Notes under the pieces: generated by a model
The model's database searches: none
Told to the model about the DNA's origin: nothing
What the model saw: the letters and a program-made list of their open reading frames with translations, nothing else
Position numbers and translations under genes: made by a program
NCBI GenBank assembly: GCA_002404345.1
Contig: DHJN01000056.1
Location: 17,984 to 34,032 of the forward strand
DNA length: 16,049 nt
Reading direction: 5' to 3'
Source of the DNA: Actinobacteria bacterium UBA4719
GTDB lineage: Bacteria > Actinomycetota > Actinomycetes > Actinomycetales > Dermatophilaceae
Part shown: piece by piece, positions 8,769 through 16,049 of the stretch
Numbering within the stretch: position 1 is the stretch's first letter
Layout: each line of letters begins with the position of its first letter

Positions 8769-10523
8769 TTAGCCGCAAACCGCACCTCCGGCGGCGCTGC
8801 CCACGAGCTTGCGGTACTTGGCCAGCACGCCGCGTGGGTACTTCGGTGCGGGCGGGGTGAAGCCGACGGCGCGCTCGGCCAGCACCTCTGGAGTCACGTC
8901 GATGTCGAGCGTCCCGGCGGCCACGTCGAGGCGGATTCGGTCACCGTCGCGCACGAAGGCGATGGGCCCGCCGTCGACTGCCTCGGGAGCCACGTGTCCG
9001 ACGCACAGGCCGGTCGTACCACCGGAGAACCGGCCATCGGTCAGCAACAGCACGTCCTTGCCAAGGCCAGCGCCCTTGATGGCGCCGGTGACGGCCAGCA
9101 TCTCGCGCATCCCGGGACCGCCCTTGGGCCCTTCGTAGCGGATGACCACGACGTCACCGGCCTTCAGCAAGCCATTCGCGACGGAGTCCATCGCCGCGCG
9201 CTCACCGTCGAAAACCCTTGCGCTTCCTTCGAATACGTCGGCGTCAAACCCAGCCGACTTGACCACGGCACCCTCGGGCGCCAGAGAACCGCGCAGGATC
9301 GTCAGTCCGCCGGTCTTGTGAATCGGCTCGGCAATGGCGCGTAGCACCTGACCGTCGGGGTCCGGTGGCCGGATGTCGGCGAGGTTCTCGGCGACCGTAC
9401 GGCCCGTGACCGTCAGGGCGTCACCATGCAGCAGTCCCGCGTCCAGGAGGGCCTTCATGACGACCGGGACACCCCCGACGCGGTCGATGTCGGTCATCAC
9501 GAACCGACCGAACGGCTTGACGTCGGCCAGGTGCGGGACCTTGGCCCCGACCCGCGCGAAGTCCTCCAGCGACATCTCGACCTCGGCCTCGTTGGCGATG
9601 GCGAGCAGGTGCAGGACCGCGTTGGTCGAGCCGCCGAAGGCCATGACGACGGCGATGGCATTCTCGAACGCCTCCTTGGTCATGATCTGGCGGGCGGTGA
9701 TGCCACGGCGCAACAGCTCGACGACGGCCTCGCCGGACTTGCGGGCAAACCCGTCTCGACGACGATCAGTGGCCGGCGGTGCTGCGCTGCCGGGCAGCGA
9801 CATCCCGAGCGCCTCCGCGGCAGAGGCCATCGTGTTGGCGGTGTACATACCACCGCAGGCACCCTCACCCGGGCAGATCGCACGCTCGATGGCGTCGACG
9901 TCGTTGCGGCTCATCCGACCCGCGGCGCACGCCCCGACGGCCTCGAAAGCGTCGATGATCGTGACGGTCCGCTCCGACCCGTCGCTCATCTTGGCGATGC
10001 CCGGAAGGATCGACCCGGCATACAGGAAGACACTCGCCAGATCGAGGCGCGCAGCGGCCATGAGCATGCCCGGCAGCGACTTGTCGCAGCCGGCCAGCAG
10101 GACCGAACCGTCAAGGCGCTCGGCCTGCATGACGGTCTCGACGGAGTCGGCGATGATCTCGCGACTGACCAGCGAGAAGTGCATGCCCTCGTGCCCCATC
10201 GAGATGCCGTCGCTGACGCTGATCGTGCCGAACTCCAGGGGGTAGCCACCGGCGGCATGCACCCCGTCCTTGACGGCCTTCGCAAGTCGGTCCAGGGAGA
10301 GGTTGCACGGGGTGATCTCGTTCCAGGAGCTGGCAACGCCGATCTGCGGCTTGACCCAGTCGTCATCGCCCATGCCGACGGCTCGGAGCATGCCGCGGGC
10401 TGCGGCCTTCTCGAGCCCGTCAGTGACGTCGCGACTGCGCGGCTTGATGTCGGGCTGGCTGGAAGATGCGGCCGGGCTGGAAGATGCGGCCGGGCTGGAC
10501 GATGCGGTCGAGCGCTGAGTCAT
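8769..10523 (-). CDS. ilvD: Dihydroxyacid dehydratase
   Basis: IlvD dehydrates 2,3-dihydroxyisovalerate and 2,3-dihydroxy-3-methylvalerate to the 2-oxo acids used by IlvE. The 584-residue protein is of the IlvD/Edd family. Likely Fe-S cysteines are C73 (TPCNLSLD), C146 (AGCDKSLPG) and C223 ([16 protein letters not shown]). K148 is the likely carbamylated Mg ligand and S500 (GRFSGGTTG) the catalytic serine. The C-terminal [12 protein letters not shown] and [12 protein letters not shown] are typical. Residues 1-24 are an S/P/A-rich extension with a repeated SSSPAA unit. The ATG has no Shine-Dalgarno; TAGAAT six bases upstream suggests a leaderless mRNA. It lies 70 bases downstream of the SixA-like gene. 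No U-tract terminator follows directly; only a weak bulged stem is seen at 8739-8758. Confidence 0.97.
   Translation of the reverse strand: MTQRSTASSSPAASSSPAASSSQPDIKPRSRDVTDGLEKAAARGMLRAVGMGDDDWVKPQIGVASSWNEITPCNLSLDRLAKAVKDGVHAAGGYPLEFGTISVSDGISMGHEGMHFSLVSREIIADSVETVMQAERLDGSVLLAGCDKSLPGMLMAAARLDLASVFLYAGSILPGIAKMSDGSERTVTIIDAFEAVGACAAGRMSRNDVDAIERAICPGEGACGGMYTANTMASAAEALGMSLPGSAAPPATDRRRDGFARKSGEAVVELLRRGITARQIMTKEAFENAIAVVMAFGGSTNAVLHLLAIANEAEVEMSLEDFARVGAKVPHLADVKPFGRFVMTDIDRVGGVPVVMKALLDAGLLHGDALTVTGRTVAENLADIRPPDPDGQVLRAIAEPIHKTGGLTILRGSLAPEGAVVKSAGFDADVFEGSARVFDGERAAMDSVANGLLKAGDVVVIRYEGPKGGPGMREMLAVTGAIKGAGLGKDVLLLTDGRFSGGTTGLCVGHVAPEAVDGGPIAFVRDGDRIRLDVAAGTLDIDVTPEVLAERAVGFTPPAPKYPRGVLAKYRKLVGSAAGGAVCG
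10459..10510 (-). repeat. 18-bp tandem repeat at the ilvD 5' end
   Basis: Three units at 18-bp period start at 10459, 10477 and 10495 (ctggaagatgcggccggg, the last one degenerate). They encode the [16 protein letters not shown] run of the IlvD N-terminus, outside the catalytic fold. Confidence 0.85.
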
Positions 10524-10529
10524 GACGGG

Positions 10530-10535
10530 ATTCTA
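10530..10535 (-). promoter_or_regulatory. -10 element for leaderless ilvD
   Basis: TAGAAT matches the TANNNT consensus and ends six bases before the ilvD ATG, putting +1 on the A of the start codon. The upstream -35 is poor (TTCCAG at about 16 bp). Confidence 0.5.
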
Positions 10536-10593
10536 TGACCCTGTCCACGGGCTGGAACGGCGGTCTCGCTTTGCGGGCATCGCAAGCTCTGGC

Positions 10594-11154
10594 TCACCCT
10601 CGCGGGACGACGAAGTCATGCAGGTATGCCGTCTCGGGTGCCAGTGCCGCCCAGGGACCCTCGAACCCCAGGACCGCCAGGCCGGAGGTGTGAAACCCGG
10701 CCGACAGCCGGTCCAGGGCATCCGCCGACCCGTACTCGTCGTGCGCGAGCGCCGTTGCCAGTACGGGGATTCCGGGAGCATGGCCAATCATCAGAACGGT
10801 CTTGGCCGAGTCCGGCACCTCCCGCAGGAGGTCGAGCAGGGAGGCCGCGCTGGCGTCGTAGACACGCTCGTCGAAGCGCGTTTCCTTGTCGGACGCTCCA
10901 CCGGCGCAGATCCCATCGAGGGTCTGGCGGGCGCGTTTGGCGGTCGAGCACAGGACCAGATCGAGGACGATTGCTCGCGACGGGTCACTCAACCACCCAC
11001 CGATGGCACGGGCGTCGCCCCGGCCTCGCTGTGTGAGCCCCCGAACGTGGTCGGACTTGCCCGGCACATGCTCCGCCTTGGAATGCCGAACCAGGATCAG
11101 GGTGCGCTCGCTCTTCTGCGTGGTAGGCGTCGTGGGCGTCGTCGGCGTCGTCAT
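10594..11154 (-). CDS. SixA-like histidine phosphatase
   Basis: This 186-residue protein belongs to the histidine phosphatase superfamily, SixA branch. It has LILVRHSKAEH with nucleophile H24 and R23, STAKRARQT (R74), E96 in FDERVYD and the second catalytic histidine H125 in MIGHAPGI. SixA members dephosphorylate phosphohistidine on proteins; the substrate here is unknown. RHS replacing RHG is normal for this branch. The N-terminus is a TTPTTPTTPTT run encoded by a 9-bp GTC-rich repeat, so the true start could be slightly downstream. GGAGG lies about 12 bases before the ATG. It follows the MoaD-like gene by 45 bases and precedes ilvD by 70. Confidence 0.88.
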   Translation of the reverse strand: MTTPTTPTTPTTQKSERTLILVRHSKAEHVPGKSDHVRGLTQRGRGDARAIGGWLSDPSRAIVLDLVLCSTAKRARQTLDGICAGGASDKETRFDERVYDASAASLLDLLREVPDSAKTVLMIGHAPGIPVLATALAHDEYGSADALDRLSAGFHTSGLAVLGFEGPWAALAPETAYLHDFVVPRG

Positions 11155-11199
11155 GAATTGAGCATCCTCCAGATCCCCGGAACCGGCGAGTCAGCGACG

Positions 11200-11493
11200 T
11201 CAGCCGCCGGCTATCGAGGGAAGGACGTGGACCACCGCGTCGGGGTCGACCAGGACATCGAGCCCACCAAGGCGTCTGACGTCCTGGCCGTCGACGAAGA
11301 CGTTGACGTGCCGACGCAATGCACCCGCCTCGTCCCGGATCCGGGCCCCGAGCTGCGGTCGGGTCACGACGGCCGCATCCAGAACCGCCCGCAGCGAGGT
11401 CGGCTCACCGCCGACCGGCACGACGACCTCGCTGAGACCGTCAGCCAGCTCCCGAAGGACTCCCGGAAGGATGATCCGCACGCCGTCGCTCAT
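11200..11493 (-). CDS. MoaD/ThiS-type ubiquitin-like protein
   Basis: The 97-residue beta-grasp protein ends in Gly-Gly (VHVLPSIAGG), the activated tail of the MoaD/ThiS/CysO sulfur carriers and archaeal SAMP modifiers. The second half RHVNVFVDGQDVRRLGGLDVLVDPDAVVHVLP matches the MoaD-type strand pattern. Such proteins are adenylated by an E1-like enzyme and carry a thiocarboxylate or form isopeptide bonds; no E1-like gene is in the window. The ATG at 11493 overlaps the stop of the beta-propeller gene by ATGA, which indicates translational coupling and favours this start over the frame's extension to 11517. Which pathway it serves cannot be told from the sequence. Confidence 0.85.
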   Translation of the reverse strand: MSDGVRIILPGVLRELADGLSEVVVPVGGEPTSLRAVLDAAVVTRPQLGARIRDEAGALRRHVNVFVDGQDVRRLGGLDVLVDPDAVVHVLPSIAGG

Positions 11494-12570
11494 GTGAGCA
11501 CGGCCGCCCGAACGCACAGGACATCGGGTAGTTGACCGGCGATGAGGGAGAAGCTCTCGCCCTCGTCAACGGACGCGTACACCTCGCCGTTGCGGGTCCC
11601 GAAGTAGATCCCCACCTCCTGGTGGGTGTCCGCGGCGGCCGCGTCCCGCAATACACACGTGTATGACGGAGCGGGCAGACCACCGGAGCAGGTCACCCAG
11701 GTGGCGCCGGCGTCTACGGAACGCTGGACCTGCAGCTGGCCGTCCGGCGGGATACGTTTGCTGTCGGCGGTGACGGGGATGAGCCACAAGGTGTCCCCCC
11801 GGTGCGGGTGGGCCAGAACCGTGAAGCCGAAGTCGGTGGGCAGCCCGTCAGCGATCGAGGTCCACGTGGCTCCGTTGTCGTCCGATCGATAGACACCATG
11901 GTGGTTCTGGGCGTACAGGCGTGCGGGGTTGACGCTGTCACGGGCCACCTTGTGCACGCACTGGCCGAACTCCGGCCACGGGTCGGGCAGGTACGGCGCC
12001 TTGATCCCACTGTTGTTGGCCGTCCACGACTCGCCGCCGTCCGCGGTCCGATAGACGCCTCCCGTGCTCATGGCGACGAGCATGGCGTCGGCGTCGGCTG
12101 GATCGGGCAGGATCGTGTGAACCGCGGCCCCCGAACCCGGCACCCCACTGGGTGCGATGAGGGTGCTCCCACAGACCCCGGACCAGGGAGAAGGACTCGC
12201 CCCGGTCACCGCTGCGCCAGAGCGCCTGCGGTTCGGTGCTGGCCCACACCACGTCGTCGTCATGCACGTCCGGCGTGATCTGCCAGACGCGCTCGACCGC
12301 GGCACCGCTGTCCTCGGGAAAGCGGATCGCGCCCTCCGGCGTCTCATCCCAGGACTGGCCGAGGTCATCGCTGCGCACGATGGTCGGGCCCCAGTGCTCC
12401 GAACGAAACCCGACGAGCAGCCGCGGTTGCCCGCCACGGGTGTCGATGGCGATGCTGGGGACCTCGCGCATGAGGTGGTGCGGCCCGTCCAGCGTCCACC
12501 TGGTGCGGTCGTTGCTACGGGCCAGCCAGAGCCCCTTGCGAGTGCCGATGGCGACCAGAGTCTGGGTCAT
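11490..12570 (-). pseudogene. BNR/Asp-box beta-propeller protein, frameshifted
   Basis: Two overlapping frames together encode a BNR-repeat (sialidase/VPS10-like) protein of about 359 residues without signal peptide. The first frame runs from ATG 12570 (MTQTLVAIGTRKGLWLARS) to WGAGFG. The second continues with AAVHTILPDPADADAMLVAM. Asp-box motifs are RSDDLGQSWDE, RSGDRGESFSL, RTADGGESWTA, RSDDNGATWTS, RSVDAGATWVT and ASVDEGESFSL, giving about six blades. The break is in a run of five C (plus strand 12128-12132). Removing one base joins the frames, and the total length of 1081 nt is one over a multiple of three. It could be a sequencing error, a recent mutation or recoding. True sialidase activity is doubtful. 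Its stop overlaps the MoaD-like start. Confidence 0.8.
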
Positions 12571-12609
12571 GACTCGATCCTGCAGCGGACCTCCGACAGA
12601 CGCAAATGC

Positions 12610-13533
12610 TCAGCCGGTGTGCACCACGTTTCGCAACGGCCTCTCACCGACAACGGCACCCAGCTGATCACGTAACAGGGCCACCGCCCGAGGCACGAAT
12701 GCGCTGGTGGCCCCGCCGACGTGAGGGGTGATGAGGACGCCAGGCGTGAGCCACAGAGGATGGTCGACCGGCAGCGGTTCCGGGTCGGTGACATCCAGCG
12801 CCGCCCTGATCCGACCGGTCGAGGTCGCCTCGAGCAGTGCCGGGGTGTCGACGACCTTGCCCCGGGAGACGTTGACCAGCAGGGCACCGGGTGCCATGGC
12901 CGCCAGGAAATCGCGATCGACCATGCCCGCGGTCGAGGGCGTCAACGGCACGATCATGACGACGACATCGTGTTCGGGCAGGAGCCGCGGGAGCTCGACC
13001 AGACCGTGCACGGACGGAACCAGCGCATCGCCGGCACGGGCCCGTGAGGCGACCGCAGTGATGGTCACCTCGAAAACGCTGAGCCGTCGCGCGATCGCCT
13101 GCCCGATCGCACCGTAGCCCACGATGAGCACTCGCTTGTCAGCAAGTGCCGGCCACATCTGCATCGGCAGCCAATGTGAACACCCTTGTGCTGCAACAAA
13201 ATCGGGTATGCCGCGCAGCGAGGCGAGCATCAGGGTCACCGCGAGCTCCGCGGTCGAGGCGTCGTGGACACCTGCGGCGTTGGCGAGCTGTACCCCTGGC
13301 GGTAGGGCGGGGAGCACCGAGTCGTAGCCGGCGGTCAGCAGCTGGACCACGCGGAGACCGGGCAACAAGCCAAGCCGCCGCCAGGGAGGGGACCCCATGT
13401 ATGGGGGCACCACGAAGGAGACCTCGTCCCGGCGTGGTGGCTCCCCCGCCAGGTCCCAAGGCACCATCTCGACGCCCTGCATCGGCCCGACGAGGTCGAT
13501 CCACTCACGGTCCGGCAGCGATATCACAGGCAT
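12610..13533 (-). CDS. D-2-hydroxyacid dehydrogenase family protein
   Basis: This 307-residue NAD(P)-dependent dehydrogenase has the D-isomer-specific fold. The Rossmann motif VGYGAIGQAIARR is at 138-150. The catalytic triad is R224 (NVSRGKVVDT), E252 (DVTDPEPLP) and H271 (ITPHVGGAT). It lacks the regulatory domains of SerA and is closer to glyoxylate/hydroxypyruvate reductases. The substrate is not identifiable. The ATG has no Shine-Dalgarno, but TACCGT ends six bases upstream, consistent with a leaderless transcript. It lies 39 bases upstream of the propeller gene, so it is probably the first gene of a unit with the propeller, MoaD-like and SixA-like genes. Confidence 0.9.
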   Translation of the reverse strand: MPVISLPDREWIDLVGPMQGVEMVPWDLAGEPPRRDEVSFVVPPYMGSPPWRRLGLLPGLRVVQLLTAGYDSVLPALPPGVQLANAAGVHDASTAELAVTLMLASLRGIPDFVAAQGCSHWLPMQMWPALADKRVLIVGYGAIGQAIARRLSVFEVTITAVASRARAGDALVPSVHGLVELPRLLPEHDVVVMIVPLTPSTAGMVDRDFLAAMAPGALLVNVSRGKVVDTPALLEATSTGRIRAALDVTDPEPLPVDHPLWLTPGVLITPHVGGATSAFVPRAVALLRDQLGAVVGERPLRNVVHTG

Positions 13534-13562
13534 CCCGAGACGGTAACGCGTAAGAATGTGGG
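13534..13562. promoter_or_regulatory. 29-bp divergent intergenic promoter region
   Basis: Only 29 bp separate the two divergent ATGs. On the minus strand TACCGT (13545-13540) is six bases from the dehydrogenase ATG. On the plus strand taagaat (13551-13557) is five bases from the lipoprotein ATG. Neither gene has a Shine-Dalgarno. Both -35 regions would have to lie within, or across from, the opposite gene's start. Confidence 0.45.
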
Positions 13563-14726
13563 ATGAGCAGATGGGCCTGGTCGATGCTGCTGGTCCTTGT
13601 CGGCGCCACGAGCTGCACCAGCGGCGGAGACCGGGTCACCTTTCCGACGACCTCCGTGCCTGTGCCCAGCAGCACCTCACCTCCCGGCGCCGGGGCAACC
13701 TCGGCCTCCCCGACGGCAACCACCACGCCAGCAACCACCACGCCGGCAGCCACCAAGCCAAGGACGGAGACCATCGCGACCGGGCTCCCCGTGCCATGGG
13801 GGCTGGCGTTCCTGCCCGACCGCACCGCCCTGGTCACCTTGCGCGACCAGGGCGAGGTGCTGCACGTCTCCGAAACCGCCGCACCGGTGTTGGTGGGGCG
13901 CGTGCCCGGCGTTGAACCCAACGGGGAGGCAGGCCTGCTCGGTATCGCGGTGTCGCCCACCTTCGCGTCGGACCGGGCCGTCTTCGTCTACCTCAGCTCG
14001 CGCGACGACAACCGGGTGATCCGGATGACGTTCGACCGCGCCGCACTGAAGCCGGGCCCAGTCATCGTCGACGGCATCCCCAAGGCCGACCACCACGACG
14101 GCGGCCGACTCGCGTTCGGCCCGGACGGCTACCTCTACATCACCACCGGGGACGCGGGTCAGGGCACCCCGTCACAGGACAAGGGGTCGCTGGGCGGCAA
14201 GATCCTGCGCGTCACCACTGGCGGCGCACCCGCACGCGGCAACCCCTTCCCGGGGTCGCGGATCTGGAGCCTCGGCCATCGCAACGTCCAGGGCATGGCC
14301 TGGGACAAGGCTGGAACCATGTACGCCAGCGAGTTCGGGCAGAACACCTGGGACGAGCTGAACCGCATCGCACCCGGCCGAAACTACGGCTGGCCGGTCG
14401 TCGAGGGGATCTCGCACCGAGCCGGTTTCGTCGACCCGATCGTCCAGTGGTCGACCGCTGACGCGTCCCCCAGCGGGATCGCCGTGGGCGCTGACGGTGC
14501 GGTCTACATGGCGGCCCTGCGCGGAGAGTCCCTGTGGCGGATCCCGTTGGACGGCAAGGGAAAGGCGGGTGCGGCGGAGCGCCTTCTGCAAGGCAAATAC
14601 GGACGGCTGCGCACCGTCGTGTCCGCACCGGACGGACGGCTCTGGCTGGTCACCAACAACACCTTCCGCGGAACCCCGCATCCCGGAGACGACCGGATCC
14701 TCGCCCTCCGCCTACCTGTTCACTGA
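13563..14726 (+). CDS. PQQ-type sugar dehydrogenase lipoprotein
   Basis: The 387-residue product is of the Glc/sorbosone dehydrogenase (YliI/GdhB) beta-propeller family. It has a short hydrophobic signal (WSMLLVLVGA) and lipobox-like ATSC with C18, so it is probably an exported lipoprotein. A Ser/Pro/Thr linker (about 19-68, with repeated ATTTP) follows, then the propeller: TGLPVPWGLAFLPD (73-86), GEAGLLGIAVSPTF (121-134), HHDGGRLAFGPDGYLYITTGD (177-197), GGKILR, LGHRNVQGMAWD (238-248), EFGQNTWDELN and GRNYGWP (272-278). Family enzymes oxidise aldoses or polyols with PQQ; cofactor use here is inferred. It is the only plus-strand gene of the window, 29 bp from the divergent dehydrogenase and convergent with gatB. 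Confidence 0.9.
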   Translation: MSRWAWSMLLVLVGATSCTSGGDRVTFPTTSVPVPSSTSPPGAGATSASPTATTTPATTTPAATKPRTETIATGLPVPWGLAFLPDRTALVTLRDQGEVLHVSETAAPVLVGRVPGVEPNGEAGLLGIAVSPTFASDRAVFVYLSSRDDNRVIRMTFDRAALKPGPVIVDGIPKADHHDGGRLAFGPDGYLYITTGDAGQGTPSQDKGSLGGKILRVTTGGAPARGNPFPGSRIWSLGHRNVQGMAWDKAGTMYASEFGQNTWDELNRIAPGRNYGWPVVEGISHRAGFVDPIVQWSTADASPSGIAVGADGAVYMAALRGESLWRIPLDGKGKAGAAERLLQGKYGRLRTVVSAPDGRLWLVTNNTFRGTPHPGDDRILALRLPVH

Positions 14727-14736
14727 GGCCTCAGGA

Positions 14737-14804
14737 GGGTTGCGGGGTGACTCGCAGCCCGTCAGGGAGCCTGCAGAGCAGGGGCAAGAGCCACCCCGCA
14801 ACCC
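14737..14804. terminator. Convergent-gene terminator hairpin
   Basis: gggttgcggggtg (14737-14749) is exactly complementary to caccccgcaaccc (14792-14804). The 42-nt loop contains a smaller cctgc/gcagg stem. It fills the 93-bp gap between the convergent lipoprotein gene and gatB and could terminate both. There is no T-tract. Confidence 0.65.
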
Positions 14805-14819
14805 GACGGATACGGAACG

Positions 14820-16049
14820 CTAGGAGGCGGCAAGCTTCGCAAGGATGAGCTCGCGGACCTTGGCAGCGTCCGCCTGACCCTTCATCTCCTTCATGACCTG
14901 ACCAATCAATGCGCCGGCAGCCTGCACCTTGCCGTCGCGCACCTTGTCGGCAACTTCAGCGTTGGCCGCGATGACGGCGTCGACGGCAACCGACAACGCC
15001 CCGTCGTCGCTGACCAGCTGCAGCCCACGCGCGTCGGAAACCGCCACCGGGGAGCCTTCACCGGCGAGGACGCCCTCAAGCACCTGACGGGCCATCGAGT
15101 CGTTGAGCCGACCGGAGGCCACCAGCGCGTCCAGCTCGGCAACGTGTGCCGGCGTCACACCGAAGTCCGCCAGATCACGGCCTTCCGCACTGGCGCGACG
15201 GGCCAGCTCGCCCATCCACCACTTGCGCGCCCCCGCAGGCGTTGCACCGGCGGTCACGGACTCCTCGATCAGCTCGACCGCACCGGCGTTCATGACGTCG
15301 CGCATCTCCAGATCGCTGTAGCCCCAGCCGTTCTGGAGCCTGCGACGACGCTCGGCCGGCGGCTCGGGCATCGTCGCGCGCAGCTCCTCGACGTGCTCGC
15401 GTGTCGGAGCCACCGGCACCAGGTCGGGCTCGGGGAAGTAGCGGTAGTCGTCGGCGTCGGACTTCACCCGACCGGAGGTGGTGACACCGGTGTCCTCGTG
15501 CCAATGCCTGGTCTCCTGCAGGATGGAGGCGCCACTGTTCAGCACCGCCGCGTGACGGGTCATCTCGTAGCGCACTGCCCGCTCGACGGACCGCAGGGAG
15601 TTGACGTTCTTGGTCTCTGTCCTGGTGCCCAAGGGAATGGCATTCTGGGCAGCCTCGTCATCGGCGTCCTTCGCCTTGGGACGCAGTGAGACGTTGGCGT
15701 CGCAGCGAAGCGAGCCCTGTTCCATCCGGACGTCGCTGACCTGCAGCGCCTTGAGCAGGTCGCGCAGCGCCGCGACGTAGGCCTTGGCCACCTCGGGCGC
15801 CCGTTCTCCCGCGCCCACAAGTGGTTTGGTCACGATCTCAACGAGCGGGATACCGGCCCGGTTGTAGTCGACCAAGCTGTGGTCCGCACCGTGGATCCGT
15901 CCGGTGGCACCGCCGATGTGCAGCGACTTGCCCGTGTCCTCCTCCATGTGGGCACGTTCGATGTCAACGCGGAACGTCGATCCGTCCGCCATCTCGACGT
16001 CGAGATAGCCGTTGAAGGCGATCGGTTCGTCGTACTGCGAGGTCTGGAA
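14820..16049 (-). CDS. gatB: Asp/Glu-tRNA amidotransferase subunit B (5' end cut off)
   Basis: GatB of the GatCAB complex phosphorylates and helps amidate misacylated Glu-tRNA(Gln) and Asp-tRNA(Asn). The frame is open to the window edge; the first residue seen is F of [20 protein letters not shown]. With 409 residues against about 500 in the family, some 90 N-terminal residues are missing. Visible hallmarks are [87 protein letters not shown] and the C-terminal YqeY-like tail domain ending [13 protein letters not shown]. The stop is TAG at 14820. gatC and gatA would be expected upstream, outside the window. Confidence 0.96.
   Translation of the reverse strand, partial: FQTSQYDEPIAFNGYLDVEMADGSTFRVDIERAHMEEDTGKSLHIGGATGRIHGADHSLVDYNRAGIPLVEIVTKPLVGAGERAPEVAKAYVAALRDLLKALQVSDVRMEQGSLRCDANVSLRPKAKDADDEAAQNAIPLGTRTETKNVNSLRSVERAVRYEMTRHAAVLNSGASILQETRHWHEDTGVTTSGRVKSDADDYRYFPEPDLVPVAPTREHVEELRATMPEPPAERRRRLQNGWGYSDLEMRDVMNAGAVELIEESVTAGATPAGARKWWMGELARRASAEGRDLADFGVTPAHVAELDALVASGRLNDSMARQVLEGVLAGEGSPVAVSDARGLQLVSDDGALSVAVDAVIAANAEVADKVRDGKVQAAGALIGQVMKEMKGQADAAKVRELILAKLAAS

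Noticed and set aside
8503..8778. 91-codon minus-strand frame between ilvD and ilvB
   Set aside because: It runs through the promoter, leader and attenuator in a different frame from MTRILVLP and would need to be translated across the terminator; no RBS.
9426..10538. 370-codon plus-strand open frame opposite ilvD
   Set aside because: Shadow of ilvD: same frame-phase effect, no domain, and its end is made of the ilvD N-terminal DNA repeat read backwards ([16 protein letters not shown]).
12610..13533. Calling this gene a second serA
   Set aside because: It has the D-isomer dehydrogenase catalytic residues but lacks the ASB/ACT regulatory region and SerA-specific sequences; substrate left open.

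Overview
This is a high-GC window with strong G/C bias at codon third positions, GTG starts and actinobacterial gene order. It reads as chromosomal DNA of a free-living actinobacterium. Protein style (long Ala/Pro/Ser/Thr-rich N-terminal extensions, SerA with a C-terminal ACT domain, AHAS like mycobacterial IlvB) suggests Micrococcales, possibly Intrasporangiaceae. The family placement is a guess from familiarity, not a computed result.

Layout. Apart from one gene (13563-14726, plus strand), everything is on the minus strand, so transcription runs from high to low coordinates. In that order: the 3' part of gatB (14820-16049); convergent to it, a lipoprotein of the PQQ-dependent sugar dehydrogenase (Glc/sorbosone dehydrogenase) family; divergent from that, across only 29 bp, a D-2-hydroxyacid dehydrogenase; a BNR/Asp-box beta-propeller gene carrying a one-base frameshift; a MoaD/ThiS-type ubiquitin-like protein overlapping it by ATGA; a SixA-like histidine phosphatase; then ilvD, ilvB, ilvN, ilvC, serA, a 26-codon small ORF, leuB and ilvE.

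How the genes work together. IlvBN (acetohydroxyacid synthase), IlvC (ketol-acid reductoisomerase), IlvD (dihydroxyacid dehydratase) and IlvE (branched-chain aminotransferase) form the valine/isoleucine pathway. LeuB is the 3-isopropylmalate dehydrogenase of the leucine branch. SerA starts serine synthesis. ilvB has its own promoter and a transcription-attenuation leader: an eight-residue peptide with Ile-Leu-Val-Leu codons, a 12-bp-arm hairpin and a U-tract terminator.

Non-coding and repeat content is unusually rich. Three 62-bp repeat units at exact 72-bp period separate ilvB from ilvN, two genes that are usually nearly adjacent. They carry an open frame that ends by ATGA overlap on the ilvN start. 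In-frame tandem repeats sit at the N-terminal ends of SerA, IlvB, IlvD and the SixA-like protein. Strong hairpins follow the small ORF, ilvC and the gatB/dehydrogenase convergent pair. Several starts (ilvD, the 2-hydroxyacid dehydrogenase, the ilvB leader peptide, probably leuB and the lipoprotein) have a -10-like hexamer 5-7 nt before the start codon and no Shine-Dalgarno sequence, which suggests leaderless mRNAs. No rRNA, tRNA, CRISPR array, transposase or phage gene was seen.
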